Source of the DNA: Mesorhizobium sp. B4-1-3
Lineage (GTDB): Bacteria; Pseudomonadota; Alphaproteobacteria; Rhizobiales; Rhizobiaceae
Assembly: GCF_006439355.1 (NCBI RefSeq)
Contig: NZ_VFTG01000006.1
Coordinates: forward strand, 212,707 to 276,706
DNA: 64,000 bases
Direction of reading: 5' to 3'
The notes beneath the pieces were generated by a model. It was not told the origin of the DNA and searched no databases. It worked only from the letters and a program-made list of their open reading frames with translations. The first letter of the stretch is position 1. The number at the start of each line of letters is the position of its first letter. This document shows positions 16,905 through 25,310 of the stretch, piece by piece. The position numbers were made by a program, and so were the translations under genes.

Positions 16905-18104
16905 ATGTTTCTCGACGTTCTGCGCCGCCGCAACCCCGGCTTCATCGAAGCGGCGATCGGTCTTCACCAGCAGGGCAAGCTGCCGGCCAACGCCTATGTG
17001 CTCGATCTCGACACGGTGGAGCACAACGCCAAGGTTCTCAAGGGCGAAGCCGACCGGTTGGGCCTGAAGATCTTTGCCATGACCAAGCAGGTCGGCCGCT
17101 CGAGCTCGTTCTGCAAGGCGGTGATGCGCGGCGGCATCGAGCGCGCTGTCGCGGTCGACATGGCTTGCGCGCGTGCCACCCACAAAGCCGGTATGAAACT
17201 CGGCCATCTCGGCCATCTGCAGCAGATCGCGAAATTCGAAGCCGACGCGGCGGCATGGACCTTCAAGCCGGACTACTGGACAGTCTTCAACGACACCAAG
17301 GCCGAGCAAGCAGGCAAGGGCGCCAAGGCGGCCGGCTATGTCCAGGACCTGCTCGCGCGCATCGCCGCCGAAGGCGACATCTTCTACCGCGGCCATGAAG
17401 GCGGCTTCGACGCCGGCAAAATTGTCGCCGTCGCCGACCGGCTCGATGCCGTCCCGGGCGGCCGCTTCGCCGGCATCACCACCTTCCCCGCCCTGCTCTT
17501 CGACCATGCCGCGCGAAAAGTGTTGCCAACGCCCAATCTGGCGACGCTGAGCAAGGCAGCCGAGGTGCTCGCCAAGGCCGGCCGCGGGGAGATCGAAATC
17601 AACGCGCCGGGCACCACGTCGAGCGTCATGCTGGCCGCGCTGGCGGAAGCCGGGGCCACGCAGTGCGAACCGGGCAACGGCCTGCACGGCACCACGGCGC
17701 TGCATGTCATGGAAGACCTGCCGGAACTGCCTGCCGTGCTCTACCTCACCGAAGTGTCGCATCTGTCAGGCGGCAAGGCCTACTGCTTCGGCGGCGGCTT
17801 CTACATCGACCCCATCTTCCCGAACTATGACGTCAAGGCGATCGTCTCGGCTGAGCCGACCACCGCCGCGTCAGCTCTCAAAAGCGTCGAAGTGCCGCCG
17901 CCGTCGGCGATCGACTACTACGCCATGATCGACGCTTCCGGCACTAAGGCGCCAAGGCCTGGCGACAGCGCCGTCTTCGGCTTCCGCGGCCAGGCCTTCG
18001 TCACCCGCGCCTATGTCGTCGGCGTCTCAGGCATCTCGAAGGGCAAGCCAGTGGTCGAAACCATCGAGAACGGCTTCGGCGAGCCCTATGCCTGGCCCGT
18101 CTAG
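16905..18104 (+). CDS. Alanine-racemase-like PLP enzyme, YhfX type
   Basis: A 399-residue fold type III PLP protein resembling E. coli YhfX and the alanine racemase N-terminal domain. It begins with NAYVLDLDTVEHNAKVLKGEAD; the likely PLP lysine is in KIFAMTKQVGRSS, matching the alanine racemase YAVVKANAYG position. Other conserved-looking blocks are YRGHEGGFDAG, EINAPGTTSSVML and EPGNGLHGTTALH. The reaction of YhfX proteins is not established; racemisation or lyase action on an amino acid is plausible. The gene lies between permease and ATPase genes, with AAGGA before the ATG. With the M20 hydrolase upstream, it hints at release and then conversion of an amino acid. Confidence 0.8.
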   Translation: MFLDVLRRRNPGFIEAAIGLHQQGKLPANAYVLDLDTVEHNAKVLKGEADRLGLKIFAMTKQVGRSSSFCKAVMRGGIERAVAVDMACARATHKAGMKLGHLGHLQQIAKFEADAAAWTFKPDYWTVFNDTKAEQAGKGAKAAGYVQDLLARIAAEGDIFYRGHEGGFDAGKIVAVADRLDAVPGGRFAGITTFPALLFDHAARKVLPTPNLATLSKAAEVLAKAGRGEIEINAPGTTSSVMLAALAEAGATQCEPGNGLHGTTALHVMEDLPELPAVLYLTEVSHLSGGKAYCFGGGFYIDPIFPNYDVKAIVSAEPTTAASALKSVEVPPPSAIDYYAMIDASGTKAPRPGDSAVFGFRGQAFVTRAYVVGVSGISKGKPVVETIENGFGEPYAWPV

Positions 18105-18173
18105 AGCATGATCCCAAACCGAAGGACCGCGTCAGCGAAAAGCGGGAACCAGTTTTCGGACAAGATCATGCTC
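18104..18173. repeat. Interspersed palindromic element (rhizobial RIME-like), type A
   Basis: The ends GAGCATGATC (18104-18113) and GATCATGCTC (18164-18173) are a perfect inverted repeat enclosing GCGGGAACCAGTTTTCGG. The same element, shorter, is at 50569-50619. It begins in the stop codon of the PLP-enzyme gene and ends just before the ribosome site of the ATPase gene, so it is transcribed within the operon. Confidence 0.8.
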
Positions 18174-18190
18174 CAACGAAGGAGATCACG

Positions 18191-18928
18191 ATGAGCGCCC
18201 CCATCCTTCAGCTTCAGGACATCCGTAAGAACTTCGGCGGCATCACCGCGATCGAGAATTTCTCGCTCGAGGTCTTTCCGGGCGAGATCGTCGCCCTTGT
18301 CGGCGACAACGGCGCCGGCAAGTCGACGCTGGTCAAGATCATCTCCGGCGTGCATACGCCTTCCTCGGGCACGATCATGATCGAGGGCAAGCCAGTGACG
18401 ATGTCGAACGCCACCATGGGGCGCGCGCACGGCATCGAGGTCGTCTACCAGGATCTCGCTTTGGCCGACCAGCAGACGGTCTATATGAACATGTTCCTCG
18501 GCCGCGAGCCGCTGAACCGCTTTGGCCTGCTCGACCGCCGCCGCATGATCGACGAGACGGAGAAGCTGGTGAAGGAGCTCGACGTGCGCATTCCTTCCGC
18601 GCACGCCACGATCCGCGACCTCTCCGGCGGTCAGCGCCAGGGCGTCGCGATAGCCAGGGCGACCCACTGGGCGAGCAAGTTGATCTTGCTCGACGAGCCC
18701 ACCGCCGCGCTCGGCGTCGCCGAGACCGCCAAGGTGGAGGCGATCGTCCAGTCGCTCAAGCAGCGCAATGTCGGCATCCTGATCATCAGCCACAGCCTCG
18801 ACCAGGTGTTCAAGCTGTCGGACCGCATCTGTGTCCTGAGGCGCGGCAAGCAGATCGGCGTGCGCGAGACGAAGAAGACCGACAAGAACGAGATCATCGC
18901 CATGATTACCGGCCTGCAGCAGCAGTAG
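18191..18928 (+). CDS. ABC transporter ATPase of the ROK operon
   Basis: Single-domain sugar-type ATPase of 245 residues. Walker A is GDNGAGKST, the signature is DLSGGQRQGVAIARA, Walker B is LILLDEPTAALG and the switch histidine is in ISHSLDQVF. It is homologous to the ATPase at 5883-6659 and pairs with the permease at 15921. The ribosome site AAGGAGATCACG sits right behind the palindromic element that separates it from the upstream gene. It is the last gene of the operon; another palindromic element follows. Confidence 0.93.
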   Translation: MSAPILQLQDIRKNFGGITAIENFSLEVFPGEIVALVGDNGAGKSTLVKIISGVHTPSSGTIMIEGKPVTMSNATMGRAHGIEVVYQDLALADQQTVYMNMFLGREPLNRFGLLDRRRMIDETEKLVKELDVRIPSAHATIRDLSGGQRQGVAIARATHWASKLILLDEPTAALGVAETAKVEAIVQSLKQRNVGILIISHSLDQVFKLSDRICVLRRGKQIGVRETKKTDKNEIIAMITGLQQQ

Positions 18929-18935
18929 CCGGATA

Positions 18936-18992
18936 GAGCAATTCCAGGAAAAGTGCGCAACGGTTTTCCGTCCGGAATTGCGTGGAAACAAA
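18936..18992. repeat. Interspersed palindromic element, type B
   Basis: CAATTCC (18939-18945) and GGAATTG (18974-18980), with AAAAG and TTTTCC inside, form an inverted repeat of the AGAGCAATTCC type seen across rhizobial genomes. It lies between the convergent ATPase and otsB genes and could form a transcript-end hairpin for both. Confidence 0.7.
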
Positions 18993-19006
18993 AGGTTAGC
19001 GCTGGC

Positions 19007-19789
19007 TCAGGCGACGAGATTGCGGCTGACCGTTGGCGCGGCAGGATCGCCGAAATTGGCCTCCAGCCAGGCGAGCGCGCTGGCGACATCCTCGATGGCA
19101 AAGCGGGCAGCCGTCTCGCCCTGCGGCTTCACGCGGATCGAGATCCCGCCCGCGGCATTGACCGTGTGGAAGCCGTTCTCGTCCGACGTGTCGTCGCCGA
19201 GGAAAACCGGACGCCTGCCGGTGAAAGGATCGAGCTGCATGAAGCGCCGGATCGCGGCGCCCTTGGCGGCTTCGAGCGGCATCAGTTCGACGCCCGCATT
19301 GCCGGCGATCACGCGGTAGCCCTTTGGCAAGCGCGCGAGCGCCGCCTCGACCAGCTCCGTCGCCCGCGTCAGAAGCTGCGGCGCAGCTCTTGTGTGGATG
19401 GCGAGCACCGGCCCCTTGCGCTCGACATAGACGGCCTTGCTTGCCAGCTCCAGTTCGATCTCATCGGCAAGCGCCGCCATATCCGCCGGCTCGTCCGCGG
19501 CCTCAATTGGACCGTCCGGCAGAAGTCTATGCTCCAGCCCATAGAGGCCAGCGATCCGGAGTTTCAAAGGGTGGAACAGATGGTCGACGGCTGCGATCGA
19601 GCGCCCGGTGATGAAGGCAAGCGCACCGTCAAGCCGCTGCTCGATTCTCTCCAGGAGAAAGCGCAGCTCTTCGCTGACCGAGACGGCGTCGGGATGCGAC
19701 GCATGCTCAAGCAAGGTCCCATCGATGTCGAGGAAAAGCGCCCAGCGGCCTTCGGGAAGCGCCGGGGTAAGATCTGCCTGGATGTTCAT
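19007..19789 (-). CDS. otsB: Trehalose-6-phosphate phosphatase
   Basis: HAD-superfamily phosphatase of 260 residues that turns trehalose 6-phosphate into trehalose. The nucleophile motif is LFLDIDGTLL (D21, D23), motif II is in FITGRSIAAVDHLF, and the late acidic motif is VFLGDDTSDENGFH; GAAIRRFMQ carries the motif III lysine region. Length and order match OtsB. It overlaps the otsA stop by three bases (ATGA) and is translated after it. With OtsA it makes a stress- and desiccation-protecting sugar in the cytoplasm. Confidence 0.94.
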   Translation of the reverse strand: MNIQADLTPALPEGRWALFLDIDGTLLEHASHPDAVSVSEELRFLLERIEQRLDGALAFITGRSIAAVDHLFHPLKLRIAGLYGLEHRLLPDGPIEAADEPADMAALADEIELELASKAVYVERKGPVLAIHTRAAPQLLTRATELVEAALARLPKGYRVIAGNAGVELMPLEAAKGAAIRRFMQLDPFTGRRPVFLGDDTSDENGFHTVNAAGGISIRVKPQGETAARFAIEDVASALAWLEANFGDPAAPTVSRNLVA

Positions 19790-21579
19790 CGGAATCCGAC
19801 TGCCTGTTTGCGCTCGAACATGGAGACGACATTGTCGCCGGTGGGGCCTGCCGGCCGGTCGTACAAGGCGGTGACCCGGTCGAGTTCGCCGCGCTTTCTC
19901 AGGCGCGCCGCATCGAGCAGCATGCTGCCGGCCCAGCGATAGACATTGTTGTCGCGCACGATATCGCGCATGCGCCGCATGCGCTCACGCTGCTCGTCCG
20001 GCCCCATGGTCAGCGCCTGCAGCATCGCCTCGCTCATCATCGCCGCGTCGTAAGGATTGACGATCAGCGCCTCCAGCAACTCGCGCGAGGCGCCGGCGAA
20101 AGTGCTGAGCAAAAGCACGCCCTGTTCGTCGTCACGCGACGCGACGAACTCCTTGGCGACCAGGTTCATGCCGTCGTGCAGGCTGGTGACCAGGCAGATG
20201 TCGGCGGCGCGATAGAGTTCATAGACCGCCGCTTGCGAATGATGCTCGGCCACCATGACGACCGGCCGGTAGGTTTCGCTGCCGTAGCGTTGGTTGAGCT
20301 CCTCGGCGCAGCGCAGACATTCCTCATGCAGCTGTCTGTAGGCCGGCAGCGTGCCCCGGCTCGGCGCCGCGACCTGCAGGAACACGACTTTACCCACCAT
20401 TTCGGGATGCCGAATGAACAGCTCCTCCAGCGCGTGGAAGCGATCGAGGATGCCCTTGGTGTAGTCGAGACGCTCGACGCCCACGCACAGCTTGGCGCCA
20501 GCTGGGATCCTGAACCGCTTGCGCACGCGCACCCGGCACTCCTCGACGCTGGGCAGGGCATTCAGGAGCTCGACCGGCCATTCGATCGATATCGGATAGG
20601 AATGCACCAGCGTCACCTGGCCGCCGTAGGAAATGGCTGCATCGGCGCGCTCGATGCGGCTTTCCATGAATCGGTCGACGCTCTCGGTGAAGTTGTTGGC
20701 GTGGAACTGGGTATGGAAGCCCACGATCGAGCTGCCGAGCAGGCCATCCAGGATGCGTTCACGCCAGGGGCAGATGCTGAACACTTCCGAGTTCGGCCAG
20801 GGGATGTGCCAAAAGGTGATGACGATCGCCTCGGGCAGACGCTCGCGGATCATGCGCGGCAGAAGCGCGAAGTGATAGTCCTGGACGAGCACGATCGGCC
20901 GCTCGTTGCGCGCTTCGGCAACCACCGTCTCGGCGAATTTGCGATTGACGGCTTCGTAGGCCTCCCAATCCGACTCGCGAAAGATCGGCCGCGTGAAGGC
21001 GATATGGCAGAGCGGCCACAGGCCCTCATTGGCAAAGCCCAGATAGTAGCCCTGGTACTCGTCGTCGCTCAACCAGACTCGCCGCAGCGTGTACGAGGGA
21101 TGGTTCGGCGGCACCTGCACGCGATCGTTTCCGTCGACGACCGTCCGGTCGGCGCTGCCGCCGCCATAGGCAATCCAGGTGCCGGCGCAGGCGCGCGTGA
21201 TCGGCTCCAGCGCGGAAACCAGTCCGCTCGCCGGCACGACAAGCTCGACGTCGCCATCCTTCGTCTCGTTGTGGATATAGGGTTCGCGATTGGAGACGAC
21301 GATCACCTGCGCATCCGGCAGGTCCTCGGCAAGGATCTTGCGCAAGGTTTCCGGCGACCAACTCACGAGAGCCGCATCGACCGACTGCCCGTTCTTCTCA
21401 AACTCGCGCAGCACCTTGCGCGCGGCTTCGGTGGCAAAGTCCTCGCCGGAACCCGGCATGGCCGATGCCCTCGGATGATTGCGACGGTAACGGGATATCG
21501 AAATGAAAATCGCTAGTGCGGACAATCCGAGGCTTGCGAGAATAAGGACCAGTAACAGGTCGACGCCATATTGTGTCAT
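19786..21579 (-). CDS. otsA: Trehalose-6-phosphate synthase with N-terminal membrane anchor
   Basis: GT20 glycosyltransferase joining UDP-glucose and glucose 6-phosphate. Of its 597 residues, the last 480 or so are the enzyme: [35 protein letters not shown] and [15 protein letters not shown] are hallmark segments. The N-terminal 110 residues are extra: a hydrophobic helix [20 protein letters not shown], then a basic stretch and a linker, so the enzyme is probably tethered to the inner membrane. I chose the ATG at 21579; longer starts at 21612 and 21690 would add an unlikely leader, and none has a good ribosome site. It is coupled to otsB. Confidence 0.88.
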   Translation of the reverse strand: MTQYGVDLLLVLILASLGLSALAIFISISRYRRNHPRASAMPGSGEDFATEAARKVLREFEKNGQSVDAALVSWSPETLRKILAEDLPDAQVIVVSNREPYIHNETKDGDVELVVPASGLVSALEPITRACAGTWIAYGGGSADRTVVDGNDRVQVPPNHPSYTLRRVWLSDDEYQGYYLGFANEGLWPLCHIAFTRPIFRESDWEAYEAVNRKFAETVVAEARNERPIVLVQDYHFALLPRMIRERLPEAIVITFWHIPWPNSEVFSICPWRERILDGLLGSSIVGFHTQFHANNFTESVDRFMESRIERADAAISYGGQVTLVHSYPISIEWPVELLNALPSVEECRVRVRKRFRIPAGAKLCVGVERLDYTKGILDRFHALEELFIRHPEMVGKVVFLQVAAPSRGTLPAYRQLHEECLRCAEELNQRYGSETYRPVVMVAEHHSQAAVYELYRAADICLVTSLHDGMNLVAKEFVASRDDEQGVLLLSTFAGASRELLEALIVNPYDAAMMSEAMLQALTMGPDEQRERMRRMRDIVRDNNVYRWAGSMLLDAARLRKRGELDRVTALYDRPAGPTGDNVVSMFERKQAVGFR

Positions 21580-21725
21580 TGAAATGCCAGGTTGCCTCCG
21601 GCCATCGTTCATTGTTTTTGTTGGTGCCGGCCGCGGACGGGCAAGCCGGGTCAAGTTTGGAACGCGCAAGCCTGCGATCAGTTCCGACATTTCCGATTGT
21701 TGAACGCGCGGTTGCGGCGCTTTGT

Positions 21726-23888
21726 TTACGTGCGCACGATGAGCGGCACTTGGCCCTCGTGCCGGTCGGGCAAGAAGGCGGCAACGCGGTCGCCGACCCG
21801 CTGGAAGGTGAGATCGACCGCTTTGTCGCCGACCGTCAGATGCCGGAGCGTGAGCGTGTCGATGCCGATCGGGAGCCTTGGGCGCGAGACATGCAATTCG
21901 CCCGCCCAGCCATCGATTTCGAGCCCGAGACAGGCCTGCATCAGCATGAAGGTGGAGCCGGCCGACCAGGCCTGCGGCAGGCAGGCGACGGGATAGGCGA
22001 TCGGCGCTTCGCCCGGAGCCCGGGCGAACCCGCAGAACAGTTCGGGCAGACGCATGTTGAAATGCACGGCCGACTCGAACGTGCCGCTCATCAGCCGCAC
22101 CACGCTGTCGCGTTCACCGTAGCGTGCAAGACCGACGCCGCAGAGCGCCGTGTCGTGCGGCCAGATCGAGCCGTTGTGGTAGGACATCGGATTGAAGAAC
22201 ACCGCATCGTCGGCGAGCGTCCTGAGCCCCCAGCCGGAATGAAAGGACGCCGACAGCAGCTGGTCGGCGACCAGCTTGGCGCGCTCGGGCTGCGGCAGCC
22301 CGACGAAAAGCAGATGTCCTGCGTTCGATGTCCGCACCTTGCAGGGCTGGCCCTCGCCATCGATGGCCAGCGCATAGAAATTCATGTCGTCCTGCCAGAA
22401 ATCCCGTTCCACCGCGACCCGCATTTCCTCGGCGCGGTCCTCCCAGTGCTCGGCGTCGGCGAATTCGCCGCGGCGGCGTGCGAGTGCCGCCATGCCGCGG
22501 AAGGCGGCGAAGACATAGCCCTGCACCTCGACCAGCGCTATCGGCCCCTTGGGGATGCGGCCATCGGCGTGGAAGACCGAATCGAAACTGTCCTTCCAGC
22601 CCTGGTTGGCAAGGCCTGATTCGGCGGCGCGCTGATAGGTGACGAAACCGGTCGCGCGGCTCGCCTCCTCGGTCCATTCGGCGGCTGCTTTCAGCGAAGG
22701 CCAAAGCTTGTCGATGAAGGCCATGTCGCCGGTGCGGTCGGCGTAAGCGGAAGCCAGATGGATATAGAGCGGCGTGGTGTCGACGCCGCCATAATAGCGC
22801 CCAAAGGGAAGCTCGCGCAGCGCCGCCATCTCGCCCTTGCGCGTCTCATGCATGATCTTGCCGGGCTGGGAATCCGAAAACGGCGACGTTTCGGTCGCCT
22901 GGTGCTCGGCCAGAAAAGCCAGCACGCCCCGCGCCAGTCCGGGATTGAGCCAAAGCATCTGCAGGCTCGAAATCACGCCGTCGCGGCCGAACGCCGTCGA
23001 GAACCAGGGGATGCCGGCATAGGGATAAGGCCCCGTCGGAAGCTCGGTGGTAAGCAGCGCCACATCTGCGCGGGCGCGCTCGACCCAATCGTTGAAGACG
23101 CGGCCCGAGCTGTGCACCGTGGCGCCATGCCTGCGCTTGGCCCGCATGGCGAAACGGGCCCGTGCCGCCGCGGCCCGGAAACGGTCGCGATTGGGAGCCT
23201 CGGAAACTTCCGGACCGACTTCAACATAAAGCACCTTGCTGCTGCGCTTGGTCACGGCGATCAGGAAGTCGGCGCGGTTGTCGCTTAGTTTGTCGGGAGC
23301 CTGCGAAAAGGAGATGGCCGACAGCCGCGGCAGCCCGTCGAGACCGTCATAGCCGAGCATGACGGACTCCTTGTCCGTCTTTGCCAGGTGCGTCGTTCCG
23401 CGCTTCGCCCGCGTCGAGCCGCGCACCTCGAACATGTCGCGGAAGTCGGCTGCAAAATGCAGCGAGACGGTGATGGTCGAATGCTCACGGCTGTAGTTGG
23501 AAAGCGTGATGCGCTCGAACAGCCTGTCCTGCCACAGCAGCCTGACGCGTTCGATATGGATTGCCCCCTGCGGGATGTCGCGGCCGGCCGCGCTCTGGAT
23601 CGGCAGGTTGGTAAGATTGGACGTGAACAGCACATTGTCCTGGCTGAGCGAGGCTCCGAGCAGCGACATCTGCCGGCCGCCGATGGTCAGGCGGAATTCG
23701 GAAAGCACGCGCGTGTCGTCGCGAAAGAAGCCGTCGCCCGATCCTCTGATGTCGCCATAGGCGTCGGCCACGGCGAAGCAGTCGCCCTGCTTTAGGGCAA
23801 AAAGCCGGTGCGGTTCCCGCGGCGCCGTTTCGTCGAGCGATGAAAGGGCCACGGCGGGATCGAGCTTGCGCTCGTCGAGCTCCGTCAT
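21726..23888 (-). CDS. Glycogen-debranching-type glycosidase (amylo-1,6-glucosidase family)
   Basis: A 720-residue protein with two parts: an N-terminal beta-rich glycogen-debranching N-terminal domain (residues about 25-215, including GDCFAVADAYGDIRGSGDGFFRDD in part) and a C-terminal (alpha/alpha)6 barrel of the GDE/MGH1 type (about 270-700), with PWFSTAFGRDGVISS and NGSIWPHDTALCGVGL carrying likely catalytic acidic residues. Such proteins act on alpha-glucans or glucosylglycerate-type compounds; the substrate is not fixed by sequence. GAGGTGACGA precedes the ATG. It lies between the trehalose genes and a GT4 gene, suggesting storage or compatible-solute glucan metabolism. Confidence 0.85.
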   Translation of the reverse strand: MTELDERKLDPAVALSSLDETAPREPHRLFALKQGDCFAVADAYGDIRGSGDGFFRDDTRVLSEFRLTIGGRQMSLLGASLSQDNVLFTSNLTNLPIQSAAGRDIPQGAIHIERVRLLWQDRLFERITLSNYSREHSTITVSLHFAADFRDMFEVRGSTRAKRGTTHLAKTDKESVMLGYDGLDGLPRLSAISFSQAPDKLSDNRADFLIAVTKRSSKVLYVEVGPEVSEAPNRDRFRAAAARARFAMRAKRRHGATVHSSGRVFNDWVERARADVALLTTELPTGPYPYAGIPWFSTAFGRDGVISSLQMLWLNPGLARGVLAFLAEHQATETSPFSDSQPGKIMHETRKGEMAALRELPFGRYYGGVDTTPLYIHLASAYADRTGDMAFIDKLWPSLKAAAEWTEEASRATGFVTYQRAAESGLANQGWKDSFDSVFHADGRIPKGPIALVEVQGYVFAAFRGMAALARRRGEFADAEHWEDRAEEMRVAVERDFWQDDMNFYALAIDGEGQPCKVRTSNAGHLLFVGLPQPERAKLVADQLLSASFHSGWGLRTLADDAVFFNPMSYHNGSIWPHDTALCGVGLARYGERDSVVRLMSGTFESAVHFNMRLPELFCGFARAPGEAPIAYPVACLPQAWSAGSTFMLMQACLGLEIDGWAGELHVSRPRLPIGIDTLTLRHLTVGDKAVDLTFQRVGDRVAAFLPDRHEGQVPLIVRT

Positions 23889-23914
23889 TCGTCACCTCTT
23901 TGTTTGCCCCGCCC

Positions 23915-24027
23915 TAGAGCGTCATGCCGAGTGTGAAGCGGCCTTCGGACGATATCATGCTCTATCTCTTTGATTTAGAGCCGGATTCAGATTTCAGGTC
24001 GAACAGACCTGAAATCATCCGGCTCTA
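23915..24027. repeat. Two adjacent palindromic elements between the glycosidase and GT4 genes
   Basis: The first (23915-23964) runs from TAGAGCGTCATG to CATGCTCTA with GTGAAGCGGCCTTCGG inside, a variant of the RIME-like element. The second (23976-24027) is a long hairpin: TAGAGCCGGAT and ATTTCAGGTC on one arm, GACCTGAAAT and ATCCGGCTCTA on the other. Together they fill the 150-base gap between two leftward genes and could end or stabilise the upstream transcript. Confidence 0.8.
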
Positions 24028-24037
24028 GGCGTCAAGG

Positions 24038-25096
24038 TCAGGAGGCCTTGGCCTCCGGAGCGCCGGTCAGACGCATATAGGCAGCAAGATAGTCGCGCGC
24101 CATTCTTGTCGCCGAGAACCTTGTCTCGAAGACCGCCCTCACCTGCCGCCGGTCCAGATCGAGAAGCGCGGGCATCGACGCGAGAGCACCCTCCACGCTG
24201 TCCACGACGAAGCCGGTGATGCCATTGTCGACGATCTCAGGTAAGGCGCCCTGATCCCACGCAATCACCGGCGTGCCACAGGCCATGGCCTCGATCGCGA
24301 CGAGACCGAACGGCTCCGGCCAGTCGATCGGGAACAAAAGGCCCGCCGCATTGCCGAGAAATCCGGCCTTCTCGTCTTCCGTGATCTCGCCGACATAGTC
24401 GATGCGGTCGCCGTCGATGAGTGCCTCGATATTGTCGCGGAAATAGGCGCGGTCGTCGTCGCCTATCTTGGCCGCCAGCTTCAGCTTCAACCCGGACCGG
24501 CGCGCGATCTCGATGGCGCGGTCCGGACGCTTATCGCGCGACAAGCGTCCGAGGAAGGCGAGATATGGTTCTTCCGCTTGCGGCTCATAAGTCGGTTGGT
24601 AGGCGTCGAGCGGCAGCCCGTGATGGATCGTGGCGAGCCAGTTTGCGTCCGGCAGGCCGCGCTTCTGGCTATGCGAGATCGAGATCATCGGGAAACGCGG
24701 GAAGCGTTTGTAGGCCGGTGCCAGATCCACATAGTCAAGCCGGCCATGCGGGGTCGTCACCGTCCGCCCCGCGATCTCTTCAAAGAACGGAAAATGCAGG
24801 AAGTGGCTGAGATGGAAATGGATGACGTCGAACTCGCTGGCGCGTTCGCGCACCTCGGCGAGCATCGCCAGATGGGCGGCGATCTCCGATTTCTTCGGCC
24901 GCAGGTCGAGGCGTATCGCCTGGTCGCGGCCGGGCACCAGCCTCGCCGACGTCTCGCTGTCGCCGCTCGCGAACAAAGTCACGTCGTGGCCGAGTTCGAC
25001 CAGCGCTTCGGTGATGTAGAAGACGATCCTCTCCGTCCCGCCATAGAGTTTCGGCGGCACGGATTCATAGAGCGGCGCGACGTGAGCTATGCGCAT
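24038..25096 (-). CDS. Glycosyltransferase family 4 protein
   Basis: GT-B fold transferase of 352 residues. It starts with MRIAHVAPLYESVPPKLYGGTERIV, the pattern of GT4 enzymes whose N-terminal domain binds the acceptor, and has the donor-site E-x7-E motif in EPFGLVAIEAMACGTPVIA. A short C-terminal part follows. There is no signal or membrane segment, so it is cytoplasmic or membrane-associated. GAGGGACCAA precedes the ATG. It lies upstream of the debranching-type glycosidase and the otsA-otsB pair, all leftward, so a shared role in glucan or glycosylated solute synthesis is likely but not shown. Donor and acceptor are unknown. Confidence 0.88.
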   Translation of the reverse strand: MRIAHVAPLYESVPPKLYGGTERIVFYITEALVELGHDVTLFASGDSETSARLVPGRDQAIRLDLRPKKSEIAAHLAMLAEVRERASEFDVIHFHLSHFLHFPFFEEIAGRTVTTPHGRLDYVDLAPAYKRFPRFPMISISHSQKRGLPDANWLATIHHGLPLDAYQPTYEPQAEEPYLAFLGRLSRDKRPDRAIEIARRSGLKLKLAAKIGDDDRAYFRDNIEALIDGDRIDYVGEITEDEKAGFLGNAAGLLFPIDWPEPFGLVAIEAMACGTPVIAWDQGALPEIVDNGITGFVVDSVEGALASMPALLDLDRRQVRAVFETRFSATRMARDYLAAYMRLTGAPEAKAS

Positions 25097-25252
25097 TTGG
25101 TCCCTCGGCTACTGACGCGAGGCAAATGCGTCAGCCGCGATATCGTTCCTGCCCATTGAGCGCAGGCGCCGTTGAGATCCGTTCGACAGGGGACAAGGCG
25201 GCCAAGGCTTTCACCCTGCAGCGCTCTCTTCGATACCGAGGGCCAAGCAATT

Positions 25253-25267
25253 AAATCAACTTGATTT
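25253..25267. promoter_or_regulatory. Operator candidate upstream of the second ROK gene
   Basis: AAATCAACTTGATTT is a perfect 7+1+7 palindrome in the AT-rich gap between the divergent GT4 and ROK genes, 43 bases before the ROK ATG. Such a place suits autoregulation or control of the GT4-glycosidase-ots genes by the ROK protein; that is inference. Confidence 0.5.
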
Positions 25268-25310
25268 TCTAAAGTACCCATCTACAGTTTCCGTGACTGG
25301 CAACGACCGC

